Source: JAPUDQ01 sp049644865 (GTDB taxonomy: Bacteria; Patescibacteriota; Saccharimonadia; Saccharimonadales; Saccharimonadaceae). From it: DNA of 11,817 bases. The notes below the pieces were generated by a model. It was given only the letters and a program-made list of their open reading frames with translations, did no database searches and was not told the origin of the DNA. The stretch's first letter is position 1; each line of letters begins with the position of its first letter. The stretch is from positions 1 through 11,817 of the forward strand of contig JBARSV010000043.1 of NCBI GenBank assembly GCA_049644865.1. Direction: 5' to 3'. This document shows, in pieces, positions 5,125-11,817 of this stretch. The translations under genes and the position numbers were made by a program.

Positions 5125-6981
5125 TTACGGAGCGCCGGGTATCTTGAACTGTGCAGACGCAGGTGTTACTGCTGGCGGGCTGCCAGGATTGCCAAATCCA
5201 TTGCCTCTCTCAGCGGGCGGTACGTTGAGATTAACATGGTCTCGAATTGCTTGTGCAGCGTCTGACACACCAGGGTGAGGAGTGATCGGAGCAACAGCCA
5301 CCGGTGTCGTTAATGGAGGCAATGTCGAAAAATCGGGCAAAGGCGGTAATGGCGGTAGACTAGCATTCACCGACACAGGATTAGACGAAGCATCTACTGG
5401 TGGCAGCGACACCGAGTTCAAGCCACCAACAGACGGTGTATTTTGTAATAATTTATCGATCGCAGCTCGCGCATCTTCTATTGAGCTTATAGCCGGAGTT
5501 GGCGGTTGAGTAGCCGGAGTTGGCATATTGGATGGAGTAGGATCAGGCTGCGCCGAAGAAAGAGTGGTTTTTGCTTGATCGGTTGTTGAGGGGGCGACTG
5601 TAGTGGATGGCGATGCGGATGATGATACCATATCGGCAGGCACGTCGACAGGAAGATTATCAGGTATGCTTAGTTCACTAATAGGGACAATGGTTTTACC
5701 ATGAAGCAAATCACGATCGGCAGACAATAGCCCTTTATCTTCACCGGTGACCTGATAAGCAAATGGATCGATCGCCTGCGGTTCAGCGCCAGTCTTGAAG
5801 CTATCAGGTGAACCCGACAAGTCAGACGGTACATCACCATTTAATCTATGACCGTGCGATTGTGCAGCAGCCAAGGCATCTTCCAAGGCCTTTTCTGGAT
5901 CTGGTGTTGTACTTGGTCGCGATGCGTCACGCCAATCAGTAGTACCATCACTGGCAACAGCCTGCGATACTTGAGCAGATGAAGCAATCTCTTCACGTGA
6001 GCTGAGGCCCCCCTCAGCATCAGGAACAGCCTGTTGGCGGGCGGCACGATCGACTTCGGCACGATCTGCTAGCTGATCAGCGAGTCCGACAGTATCATTG
6101 TCTGTTAGTGGAGCGGACAGAATCGTAGCTGAATCATGAGTAATGTTGAGATCGGTTGAGGCAGATGACTGGCCGCTATCGGCTAGTGGTGCCTCTTGTT
6201 GAGGCTCAGAGGGTTTCGGCAAACTAAGAATATCACCATCCTCAAGCTTACTGGCAATCAACTGCTGGTTTGCACCTGCCGCCATCAACTGGGCAGCCAT
6301 TGTCATTACACGCGGCGTTGTGTGCCGATTACTAAAACGATTTGTTGCCGCCACGATACCTGTTAAAAGCGCAGTTGCAATCTGCTCATCAAGTAAATTT
6401 GCCTGCAATGCTTCGCTGAGGCTCATGAGCATCTCGCACAAGCTACTTGATTTGTTATCCACCCAATCAATGCTACCCAGAGAGCTTTTGTTCTCAGTAC
6501 CGATAGAGATTATAGTGGCTGAGTGCAGTACTTTACCGTGCGCCGCAAGCGCTGAATCAAGCTCATCTTGGTTATCCACTCCAAGAGCAATGATGAGATC
6601 GACGTTAAAGTCCCCGCGTGAGAACTGTAGATCTTTTTCTGTAATCTCAGAACGGTATGGTGTGATGAATATCCGTACGACATCATCCTCAACCTTGTAG
6701 CGCAGTCGGTCAGCTTTTTCCTTGTCCAGGGCAATGATAAAGTCCTGCAAACTGTCGACAGTATTCGTAAATGTTTTCTCAGGATCAAGAAACGTTATCG
6801 CTGGCGGTACTGCACCGCTAAAAACAGCAGTAGTGTGCTTACTTATCTTATTGAGCATGAGTGTAAGCCCAAGAGCGGAAGTCAATGAATCAACTGACGG
6901 GTCACGAGATACCGTAACTAAAATGTTCGAAGACGATTTGATCTTCTCGACAATTGCAGATTTTGGGTTTGACGCATCCAT
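5125..6981 (-). CDS. DHH-fold protein with lost catalytic residues and long disordered tail
   Basis: Residues 1 to about 255 follow the pattern of DHH-DHHA1 phosphoesterases (NrnA-like nanoRNases), but the metal-binding residues are replaced. The usual first motif (H-x-x-P-D-x-D-x-x-G-S) reads SRDPSVDSLTS at 25-35, keeping only the second Asp (D31) and Ser. The second motif reads LIIALGVDN at 129-137, with Gly in place of the expected Asp. The DHH position reads IISIGTEN at 157-164. The late LLTGI-x-x-DT motif reads LLTGIVAATNRF at 205-216, again without the Asp. The hydrophobic framework and the SSSLCEML helix remain. From about 256 to 618 the protein is low complexity, rich in Pro, Ser, Thr, Ala, Asp and Gln, and probably disordered. 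It is likely a binding or scaffold protein rather than a nuclease; the ligand is unknown. An A-rich leader of about 30 bases without a Shine-Dalgarno site precedes the ATG. Confidence 0.8.
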   Translation of the reverse strand: MDASNPKSAIVEKIKSSSNILVTVSRDPSVDSLTSALGLTLMLNKISKHTTAVFSGAVPPAITFLDPEKTFTNTVDSLQDFIIALDKEKADRLRYKVEDDVVRIFITPYRSEITEKDLQFSRGDFNVDLIIALGVDNQDELDSALAAHGKVLHSATIISIGTENKSSLGSIDWVDNKSSSLCEMLMSLSEALQANLLDEQIATALLTGIVAATNRFSNRHTTPRVMTMAAQLMAAGANQQLIASKLEDGDILSLPKPSEPQQEAPLADSGQSSASTDLNITHDSATILSAPLTDNDTVGLADQLADRAEVDRAARQQAVPDAEGGLSSREEIASSAQVSQAVASDGTTDWRDASRPSTTPDPEKALEDALAAAQSHGHRLNGDVPSDLSGSPDSFKTGAEPQAIDPFAYQVTGEDKGLLSADRDLLHGKTIVPISELSIPDNLPVDVPADMVSSSASPSTTVAPSTTDQAKTTLSSAQPDPTPSNMPTPATQPPTPAISSIEDARAAIDKLLQNTPSVGGLNSVSLPPVDASSNPVSVNASLPPLPPLPDFSTLPPLTTPVAVAPITPHPGVSDAAQAIRDHVNLNVPPAERGNGFGNPGSPPAVTPASAQFKIPGAP

Positions 6982-7016
6982 ATTTTTTGTTGTTTAGTTT
7001 TAGATACTCACCGATC

Positions 7017-7046
7017 ACTGTAACATAAGGGTTATCAAATCGTCAA
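7017..7046 (-). promoter_or_regulatory. Promoter of the DHH-fold gene
   Basis: On the minus strand TTGACG (7041-7046, 5 of 6), an 18-base spacer and TACAGT (7017-7022, with TGT extension) would start an mRNA with a leader of about 30 bases. The leader ends in an A-rich run just before the ATG. Confidence 0.5.
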
Positions 7047-7160
7047 CTCAAATATAAACAATACCCTCCCCTATACCTGTCATCATCGCCAACATTTTCT
7101 GCACGGGCAGTTAATCACCATGTAACTTCCAAAGGACTATCTGGTGAACACTCAGTACGA

Positions 7161-7166
7161 TATAAT
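7161..7166 (+). promoter_or_regulatory. -10 box of the ABC exporter gene
   Basis: A perfect TATAAT (7161-7166) lies 6 bases before the ATG at 7173. No good -35 is visible at 16-18 bases upstream. No Shine-Dalgarno site is present, so the mRNA is predicted to be leaderless. Confidence 0.6.
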
Positions 7167-7172
7167 AAAATA

Positions 7173-9386
7173 ATGCATAAGCCTGATCCGGACGGCATAG
7201 ACATGATGCCAAAGCTGCTCGATGCTATCGAGATGGCCATTAACAGTGGTGTTGAACCAACTATGCTCGCAGATGTACTGACAGGTCTTGGCTGGCCAAG
7301 AGATATGGTAATCGAAGGAGTAGAAATATGGCTCCATACCAATCGCTCACGCGCTATAAAAACTGATTTCAAATCATGGCTCAAAAAGTACCAGAAACGA
7401 GCTCGACCAGCAGTAGCCGTCGTTGTCTTTCTCGGTACCATACAGGCTGGATTCATGTTGCTAAAGCCATGGCCGATGAAAATCATGGCAGACTCAGCAT
7501 TTGGCACTATCCCAGCCCCTGGGCCTCTGGAACCATACAGTGGCAAGCCTGAGTTAATCGCAATCACCGCTGTAATGTCGCTAGTAATCTTCCTCGTCGG
7601 AGCAATCTTCAGCTGGGTCAGCGATTATTTTCTACTGAAGATCGGTTTTTGGCTTAACAAGTCAATCAAATCTGAATCATTTCGACACATCTTACATTTA
7701 CCGCTGTATCACCAGCAACGACTCGCAAAAGGCGACTATGTCTACCGGCAAAATGTCGTAACAAATAGTCTTTCCGAACTAGTGTTGGGAGCGACCTCGT
7801 CGATCATCGGGTCAATCATCATGATTATTGGTGTACTAGCAATCATGGTCAATTTTAACCTGCGCCTCACAATCGTATCAGTCATTTTAATGCCGTTTTT
7901 GTACCTCACAATGCGGCTAATCGGCCCACATCTCGGCATATATTCCAAAAAATTGACAGAGCTTAATAGCCAAACAGCAAGTACTATCAACGAAGCTGTC
8001 GATAATGCCGAAACGGTACAAACTTTTACTCTCGAAGATAAGCAGCTACTGCGCGTTAACCAATATTGGGATCAAGGGTATCAGTTATCACTCAAAAGTA
8101 TGATGTGGGGAAACTTGCTTAAAAATACTAATTCGCTGCTTGTCATCTTAGCTACCTCAACCGTCATGTATTTTGGTGGCGTCTCTGCGATGAACAAAGA
8201 AATGACATTCGGTGAACTCTTCATTTTTATGGCATATATGGGCTACTTACTAGGACCAATTGAGAACCTGGTGCAAAAGATCACTACACGATATCAAAAG
8301 ATCATTGACGTTGGGAGAGTGTACGAAGTACTAAGCGACCATGAAGGTATCGAGGATCTACGCAGTGATCAGCCGCTCCCTCCAGCGATTCAAGGTACTA
8401 TTGATTTCCGCGCTGTTCGGTATTCATACAATGGCCAGGTAGTCTTCGAGAATCTCAATCTTCACATAGAAAAAGGGGAAAAAGTCGCTATTATTGGTCC
8501 AAGCGGCAGCGGTAAAAGCACGATATTAAAACTTCTCCCTTTGTTTGTAGAACCAGAATCAGGGCAACTACTCATTGATGGTCATGATATCCAAGACTAT
8601 TCACTACGTGATCTGCGTAAGAAGATTGCTTGGGTTAGCCAATCACCCCAGTTATTCAACGGCAGTATTATAGAAAATATGTATGACGGCGATGTCTACC
8701 GTCCTGTCACGATGGACGAAATAAAACATGCTATTGAAGTGTCAAATGTGCTAGAATTCGTCGTAAAAATGCCACTTGGAGTCAACTCTCCGGTCGGAGA
8801 GAATGGTACTTCACTCAGTGGTGGCCAGCGTCAACGAGTAGCCATTGCTCGAGCACTAATAAAGAACTCACCAATACTATGCCTCGATGAACCAACTGCC
8901 GCACTCGATGCAAAAAGCGAGAATTATATTCGTGACTCTCTCATGCAAATTATCAATAACAAGACAGTAGTTATGGTCACACATCGTAAGTCACTGCTCG
9001 CACTCATGGATACCATCTACGTGCTAGAAAATGGTGTACTATCTAACGTTAACGAGCTGGGCGGTCTCGATCATTATCTGAAGGTACTTGAGGGGATATC
9101 TGAAGACCAGATTGCCCGTCAAATCGCCGACGAAAAAAGCTACATACTGCCGAACAGCGTCGACGACTTCATCGGGCTAAACGAAGCAGCTCAGCCTGCA
9201 CGAGCGAATTTAGATACGTCGAGTGATAGCACATTGAATGGTTACTCATCAGACACTATTTTCACCATCCCTCACCAAGCTAGCTATGCAGCACGTTCAA
9301 AAAATACCGAGACCGCAGAAGTTATTGTCACTCACACGAGCAATAATAGTGAAGCTGACGACGAAGTCGTCATAAAACTACACTAA
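7173..9386 (+). CDS. ABC exporter, fused membrane and ATPase domains
   Basis: This 737-residue half-transporter would dimerise in the cytoplasmic membrane and export a lipid, peptide or drug-like substrate using ATP. Residues 1-60 are an extra N-terminal segment with a UBA-like helix pair (MLADVLTGLGWPRDMVIEGV, 31-50). Membrane helices follow at about 79-97, 129-149, 208-228, 232-250, 320-336 and 347-362. The ATPase domain (about 408-630) is complete: aromatic Y419, Walker A GPSGSGKST (442-450), Q490, signature LSGGQ (548-552), Walker B ILCLDE (568-573) with catalytic E573, and switch H604. The last 100 residues are a polar, low-complexity tail. ATG 7173 is chosen because it follows a perfect TATAAT by 6 bases. 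The gene is divergent from the DHH-fold gene and converges on the LysM gene. The substrate cannot be deduced. Confidence 0.93.
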   Translation: MHKPDPDGIDMMPKLLDAIEMAINSGVEPTMLADVLTGLGWPRDMVIEGVEIWLHTNRSRAIKTDFKSWLKKYQKRARPAVAVVVFLGTIQAGFMLLKPWPMKIMADSAFGTIPAPGPLEPYSGKPELIAITAVMSLVIFLVGAIFSWVSDYFLLKIGFWLNKSIKSESFRHILHLPLYHQQRLAKGDYVYRQNVVTNSLSELVLGATSSIIGSIIMIIGVLAIMVNFNLRLTIVSVILMPFLYLTMRLIGPHLGIYSKKLTELNSQTASTINEAVDNAETVQTFTLEDKQLLRVNQYWDQGYQLSLKSMMWGNLLKNTNSLLVILATSTVMYFGGVSAMNKEMTFGELFIFMAYMGYLLGPIENLVQKITTRYQKIIDVGRVYEVLSDHEGIEDLRSDQPLPPAIQGTIDFRAVRYSYNGQVVFENLNLHIEKGEKVAIIGPSGSGKSTILKLLPLFVEPESGQLLIDGHDIQDYSLRDLRKKIAWVSQSPQLFNGSIIENMYDGDVYRPVTMDEIKHAIEVSNVLEFVVKMPLGVNSPVGENGTSLSGGQRQRVAIARALIKNSPILCLDEPTAALDAKSENYIRDSLMQIINNKTVVMVTHRKSLLALMDTIYVLENGVLSNVNELGGLDHYLKVLEGISEDQIARQIADEKSYILPNSVDDFIGLNEAAQPARANLDTSSDSTLNGYSSDTIFTIPHQASYAARSKNTETAEVIVTHTSNNSEADDEVVIKLH

Positions 9387-9397
9387 CCTTGACTCAA

Positions 9398-9466
9398 CAG
9401 AAGGTACCGAGCTGTCAAGGAAAGCCCGGTACCTTCTGCGTCCGGGTCACACTATCTTGACGGGCT
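9398..9466 (+). other. 12-bp hairpin with possible pseudoknot downstream of the exporter gene
   Basis: CAGAAGGTACCG (9398-9409) pairs perfectly with CGGTACCTTCTG (9427-9438), enclosing a 17-base loop. GTCAAG in that loop (9414-9419) can pair with CTTGAC at 9456-9461, extendable by AGC 9410-9412 with GCT 9464-9466 across a bulge, giving an H-type pseudoknot. The same loop segment can instead pair with CCTTGAC at 9387-9393, right after the exporter stop. No T-run follows on either strand, so this is not a standard terminator. It may be the 3' end structure of the exporter mRNA or an RNA of its own. Confidence 0.5.
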
Positions 9467-9489
9467 ACTTACAATAGTTGGCTCATTTA

Positions 9490-9549
9490 AGAAATGTATG
9501 GTTATTTCTCCCTTCCCAAACCATTGTACCGGAATAAATCCGGTACAAT
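9490..9549. other. Second hairpin block in the convergent gap
   Basis: ATTGTACCGGA (9523-9533) pairs perfectly with TCCGGTACAAT (9539-9549) around ATAAA. Just before it AGAAAT (9490-9495) can pair with ATTTCT (9504-9509), and ATGGTT in that loop (9498-9503) can pair with AACCAT (9519-9524), another pseudoknot-like arrangement that competes slightly with the long stem. There is no adjacent T-run. Symmetric stems do not reveal the strand. Confidence 0.5.
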
Positions 9550-9649
9550 AATCGCTAGACCTGGAGCTTCGCCATTGCTTACTTGTTGTCTCTGGCCCCC
9601 AACGCAGTGTTACATCAAGCTGGAATTATAGTTATATATTCCCCTGTAT

Positions 9650-11584
9650 CTATGAGCGATCAGTATATGTTACGGTATCGACAGGAGCAGCAGGCATAAC
9701 CGATTCGTCACCAAGCCCCACGACTGGGCCGCCGTTCCTAGGGTCATCGATTGGCTCAGGTGAATCCTCTCCTGACTTTGTTAACCCGGGAACAGTCCCA
9801 TAGCGCGTTAGCAGCGCTTCGTTGTCGACAACGCCTGGTGCGCTTCTATCGCCAGCGACTCCAGCGGGATGATGAGCACCTACAATATCTGCTGAGTTGT
9901 CGATGAGCTCTTGTCTGGTTGGTGTAGGTTGCGCAGCAGACCCAGCCGCCATAGCGTCTGTATCATGGTGCGAACCATCTCGACCCCAAAACTTGAGACC
10001 CTTCGCGCGTGCCTTGCGCTTCAGCCAGTGATCCTGCTTCATACTATTAGCCTGGACAGCGCTAACGTCAGTATCGTTTGTGGTCGTACCTGCGTCGCCA
10101 TGCGCTGAATGATGACCGCGATCTCGATGATGGTGCACATGTCCACCATTGGCCACGTCGGCAACAAGCGAACTACTCTCATCTGTTTCTTTATTCTCTG
10201 ACGCACCTGTTTGCTGATCACTTTTTGCTATTCGATATGCTGATCCAGTCTCTTGATCTTCTTCGTCGCTAGCTCGACTCCAATCCGGTGCAAAGGTGCT
10301 CGTCCAGTTGTAGCCACCATCTGCTGTCATTTGAGGCATGGCTGCTCGTAACTGCGGCGACATTTCGTTACTGAGTGTGCCATTGGCAACATACTTGTCG
10401 AGCAGGTCTTGGAGCTGGCCTTTAGTCATCTGGCCAGTCGTTACATACGCATTGAGCGTCGGGTCTTTCTGAACGTAGTCATAGTATGCGGTACTGCCTA
10501 AACTTTCATATCCCTTCACTCTATCCAGTAATACCTGTTCTGCTTGCTTGACGATGGCAAGTTGCTCAGGAGTCTTCGAAGGATCGGTTGTCGGGTCGAC
10601 AGCAGGTGCAATGGCCTGGTTCGATATCCCGACCGCAAAGGTATGGCCAGTTTGCCAGTCGTTAATATGTGATAGATAAAACTGTTCACGGTCAGCCTCC
10701 GAAGAGCCGCCTTTTGCAGGATCCGGATTGGCCAAGAAATTTTTCATGTAATCGTTGAGCGAGTTGTACCACGGCTGTGCAGTATCCAAAGCAAGTCTCT
10801 GCTCGACGGTGTTGTTCTCGGCCATCAGCTTCTGAAGTGTCTCGTATGGCACCCCATCGTTAGTGTTGTACATAGCAGCTAGCTCGGGAGGCATGCCAGC
10901 ACTGGGCTGCATGGGAGTGGGTTGTACATTTGTGGCAGATACGTAATCTGCATTTGTAGTACCAGGACTGGCTATCCATGCCATAACATCCTTTACAGAC
11001 GATACACTCGTGGCGGCAGAGTCTATACTACTGGCCGTGGCTTGGTAGCTAATTCCGGACGTGCTGCTAGCGGCTGTGGCATTATCGGTCTCAACTGGGT
11101 CAGTTACAACCTGGGCGGGCACGGGAGCAGCGACGGCAGGCGTTTCGGTCGGTGTTGTTGAGCCACCGGGCAACTTCAAGGTTTTACCAGCATAAATTTT
11201 ATTTGGGTCTGTTATGCCATTTAAATCAGCCAGAACATCCACTGTGGTTCCATACCGCTTCGCAATAGCACTCAGCGTGTCTCCCGACTGAATAGTATAA
11301 GTGCCGCCCACCGTTGTACCATCCCCTGTACTACCCGCACTCCCACTTGGGGGGATTACCTTTTTTTCAACTGGTTGCGGGGGCGGGGAAGTCGGTAGCA
11401 AGGACTGCATGTATGTATCCTTGGCTGCGGCGACATCATCAAGTTCCGACTGACGGTATGTTTTTTGGCCTGCCGTAACTACATTTGGATAATATAGCGA
11501 TGACTGAGTATCTATTTTCGCCTGAGTATCTGCGTCAATAATAAATTTAGATGAAGCGTTCAAATCATCCGTTGCGTCAGCCAT
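9650..11584 (-). CDS. Large LysM-domain protein without visible signal peptide
   Basis: This 644-residue protein contains one LysM domain at about 95-139, from YTIQSGDTLSAIAKRYGTTV to AGKTLKLPGG. LysM binds N-acetylglucosamine polymers, normally peptidoglycan. The N-terminus (MADATDDLNASSKFIIDADT) is acidic and not a signal peptide, and no membrane segment is seen. Residues 64-94 are a Pro/Gly/Ser linker and 140-230 a Ser/Thr/Ala/Val-rich linker. About 230-440 is a more ordered unknown region with aromatic residues (PWYNSLNDYMKNFLANPDP, QFYLSHINDWQTGHTF). Around 478-496 lies a histidine-rich patch (HVHHHRDRGHH), which may bind metal. The C-terminus is low complexity. It has an AAGGGGG site 8 bases before the ATG, unlike most genes here. 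It could be a cell-surface protein exported by a non-Sec route, or part of an envelope-associated complex; no enzymatic domain is recognised. Confidence 0.85.
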   Translation of the reverse strand: MADATDDLNASSKFIIDADTQAKIDTQSSLYYPNVVTAGQKTYRQSELDDVAAAKDTYMQSLLPTSPPPQPVEKKVIPPSGSAGSTGDGTTVGGTYTIQSGDTLSAIAKRYGTTVDVLADLNGITDPNKIYAGKTLKLPGGSTTPTETPAVAAPVPAQVVTDPVETDNATAASSTSGISYQATASSIDSAATSVSSVKDVMAWIASPGTTNADYVSATNVQPTPMQPSAGMPPELAAMYNTNDGVPYETLQKLMAENNTVEQRLALDTAQPWYNSLNDYMKNFLANPDPAKGGSSEADREQFYLSHINDWQTGHTFAVGISNQAIAPAVDPTTDPSKTPEQLAIVKQAEQVLLDRVKGYESLGSTAYYDYVQKDPTLNAYVTTGQMTKGQLQDLLDKYVANGTLSNEMSPQLRAAMPQMTADGGYNWTSTFAPDWSRASDEEDQETGSAYRIAKSDQQTGASENKETDESSSLVADVANGGHVHHHRDRGHHSAHGDAGTTTNDTDVSAVQANSMKQDHWLKRKARAKGLKFWGRDGSHHDTDAMAAGSAAQPTPTRQELIDNSADIVGAHHPAGVAGDRSAPGVVDNEALLTRYGTVPGLTKSGEDSPEPIDDPRNGGPVVGLGDESVMPAAPVDTVTYTDRS

Positions 11585-11592
11585 AGTAGTTG

Positions 11593-11599
11593 CCCCCTT
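11593..11599 (-). promoter_or_regulatory. Shine-Dalgarno site of the LysM gene
   Basis: On the minus strand AAGGGGG (11593-11599) lies 8 bases before the ATG at 11584 and can pair with the CCUCC core using one wobble. It overlaps a TATAAG sequence (11597-11602) that could be read as an alternative -10 box, but the promoter further upstream fits better. Confidence 0.55.
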
Positions 11600-11650
11600 A
11601 TACTTACAAACTGATTTACTATTTACTATTGGTGAAAGGTGAACAAACTA

Positions 11651-11680
11651 ATCATATACGCAGCAATGTGAAAATGTCAA
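11651..11680 (-). promoter_or_regulatory. Promoter of the LysM gene
   Basis: On the minus strand TTGACA (11675-11680, perfect) and TATGAT (11651-11656, 5 of 6) are 18 bases apart. They would give a leader of about 60 bases containing the Shine-Dalgarno site and a short ATAGTAA direct repeat. Confidence 0.6.
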
Positions 11681-11685
11681 TTAGT

Positions 11686-11698
11686 TGGTTCTGAACCA
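11686..11698. promoter_or_regulatory. 13-base palindrome upstream of the LysM promoter
   Basis: TGGTTC-T-GAACCA is a perfect dyad five bases upstream of the -35 box of the LysM gene. Its position suits an activator or repressor site; a weak transcript hairpin after the upstream gene is the alternative. Confidence 0.35.
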
Positions 11699-11714
11699 CC
11701 CCACACTTCCACAC

Positions 11715-11817
11715 TCACCCCTGGCCCCATAGCAGCAGGCTGTAGGCCTGCTGTAGCTGTTCGTACGCCTGGCGCAGCCAGGAGGTTTGCTTCTTGGGAT
11801 TAGACTGTTTCGTCGGT
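11715..11817 (-). CDS. C-terminal end of an unidentified gene (cut by window edge)
   Basis: One minus-strand frame is open from the window edge to a TGA at 11715-11717, giving 33 residues that begin PTKQSNPKKQTSWLRQAYEQ and end LLLWGQG. The sequence looks like a basic linker followed by an amphipathic helix (WLRQAYEQLQQAYSLLLWG), plausible for a real C-terminus, possibly membrane-peripheral. The codons are G/C-rich in the third position, similar to truB. The open frame is short and one of several possible, so this is moderate evidence. It lies upstream of the LysM gene on the same strand, with 130 bases between them that contain the LysM promoter. Confidence 0.5.
   Translation of the reverse strand, partial: PTKQSNPKKQTSWLRQAYEQLQQAYSLLLWGQG

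Noticed and set aside
7115..7567. Minus-strand open frame of 150 codons
   Set aside because: It lies opposite the start of the ABC exporter and its promoter, with no promoter or family resemblance of its own.
9398..9438. Intrinsic terminator of the exporter gene
   Set aside because: The stem is strong but no T-run follows on either strand.
9625..9630. Minus-strand TATAAT after the LysM stop as promoter of a small RNA
   Set aside because: No acceptable -35 or extended -10 accompanies it, and the region is A/T-rich, so chance is likely.
1..11817. CRISPR array, tRNA or rRNA genes
   Set aside because: No regularly spaced repeats, cloverleaf-like segments or rRNA signatures were seen on either strand.

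Overview
The window reads as an ordinary bacterial chromosome segment (standard stop codons, including a TGA stop), most likely from a small-genome lineage. My best guess is Candidatus Saccharibacteria (TM7) or another Patescibacteria group. That placement is inference from several traits: short housekeeping proteins, a DHH-type protein that has lost its catalytic residues, long low-complexity tails, a UBA-like N-terminal segment on an ABC exporter, and an almost general lack of Shine-Dalgarno sites. No rRNA, tRNA or CRISPR array was found.

Layout. At 1-75 (minus) lies the start of an IS30-like transposase, cut by the window edge. From 138 to 416 (plus) there is a densely structured stretch with a 39-codon reading frame behind a strong ribosome binding site, two strong hairpins and a terminator; I call it a candidate structured RNA or leader-type transcript of unknown family. 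At 415-1033 (minus) is a type II toxin-antitoxin pair (RHH antitoxin, PIN toxin) with its operator. plsY (1143-1709) and a Nudix hydrolase (1732-2205) run on the plus strand, each apparently with its own promoter. On the minus strand follow an orphan 357-residue protein (2223-3296), rpsO with a UUCG-loop terminator (3394-3710), a low-GC orphan gene (3763-4314), truB (4352-5041) and a DHH-fold pseudoenzyme with a long disordered tail (5125-6981). A divergent ABC exporter (7173-9386, plus) converges on a 644-residue LysM protein (9650-11584, minus). The 263-base gap between those two holds long hairpins and possible pseudoknots. The right edge (11715-11817, minus) carries the C-terminus of an unidentified gene.

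How it fits together. Housekeeping functions are phospholipid synthesis (PlsY), tRNA modification (TruB) and the small ribosomal subunit (S15). They are interleaved with accessory parts: an insertion sequence, a toxin-antitoxin pair and orphan genes. The ABC exporter and LysM protein could act at the cell envelope, but nothing here proves that they work together.

The most striking pattern is in the promoters. For seven starts (antitoxin, plsY, Nudix, rpsO, the 183-residue gene, truB, ABC exporter) a -10-like hexamer ends only 6-8 bases before the ATG, and for an eighth 11 bases before. This predicts leaderless or nearly leaderless mRNAs. By contrast, the transposase, the 39-codon frame and the LysM gene carry recognisable Shine-Dalgarno sequences.
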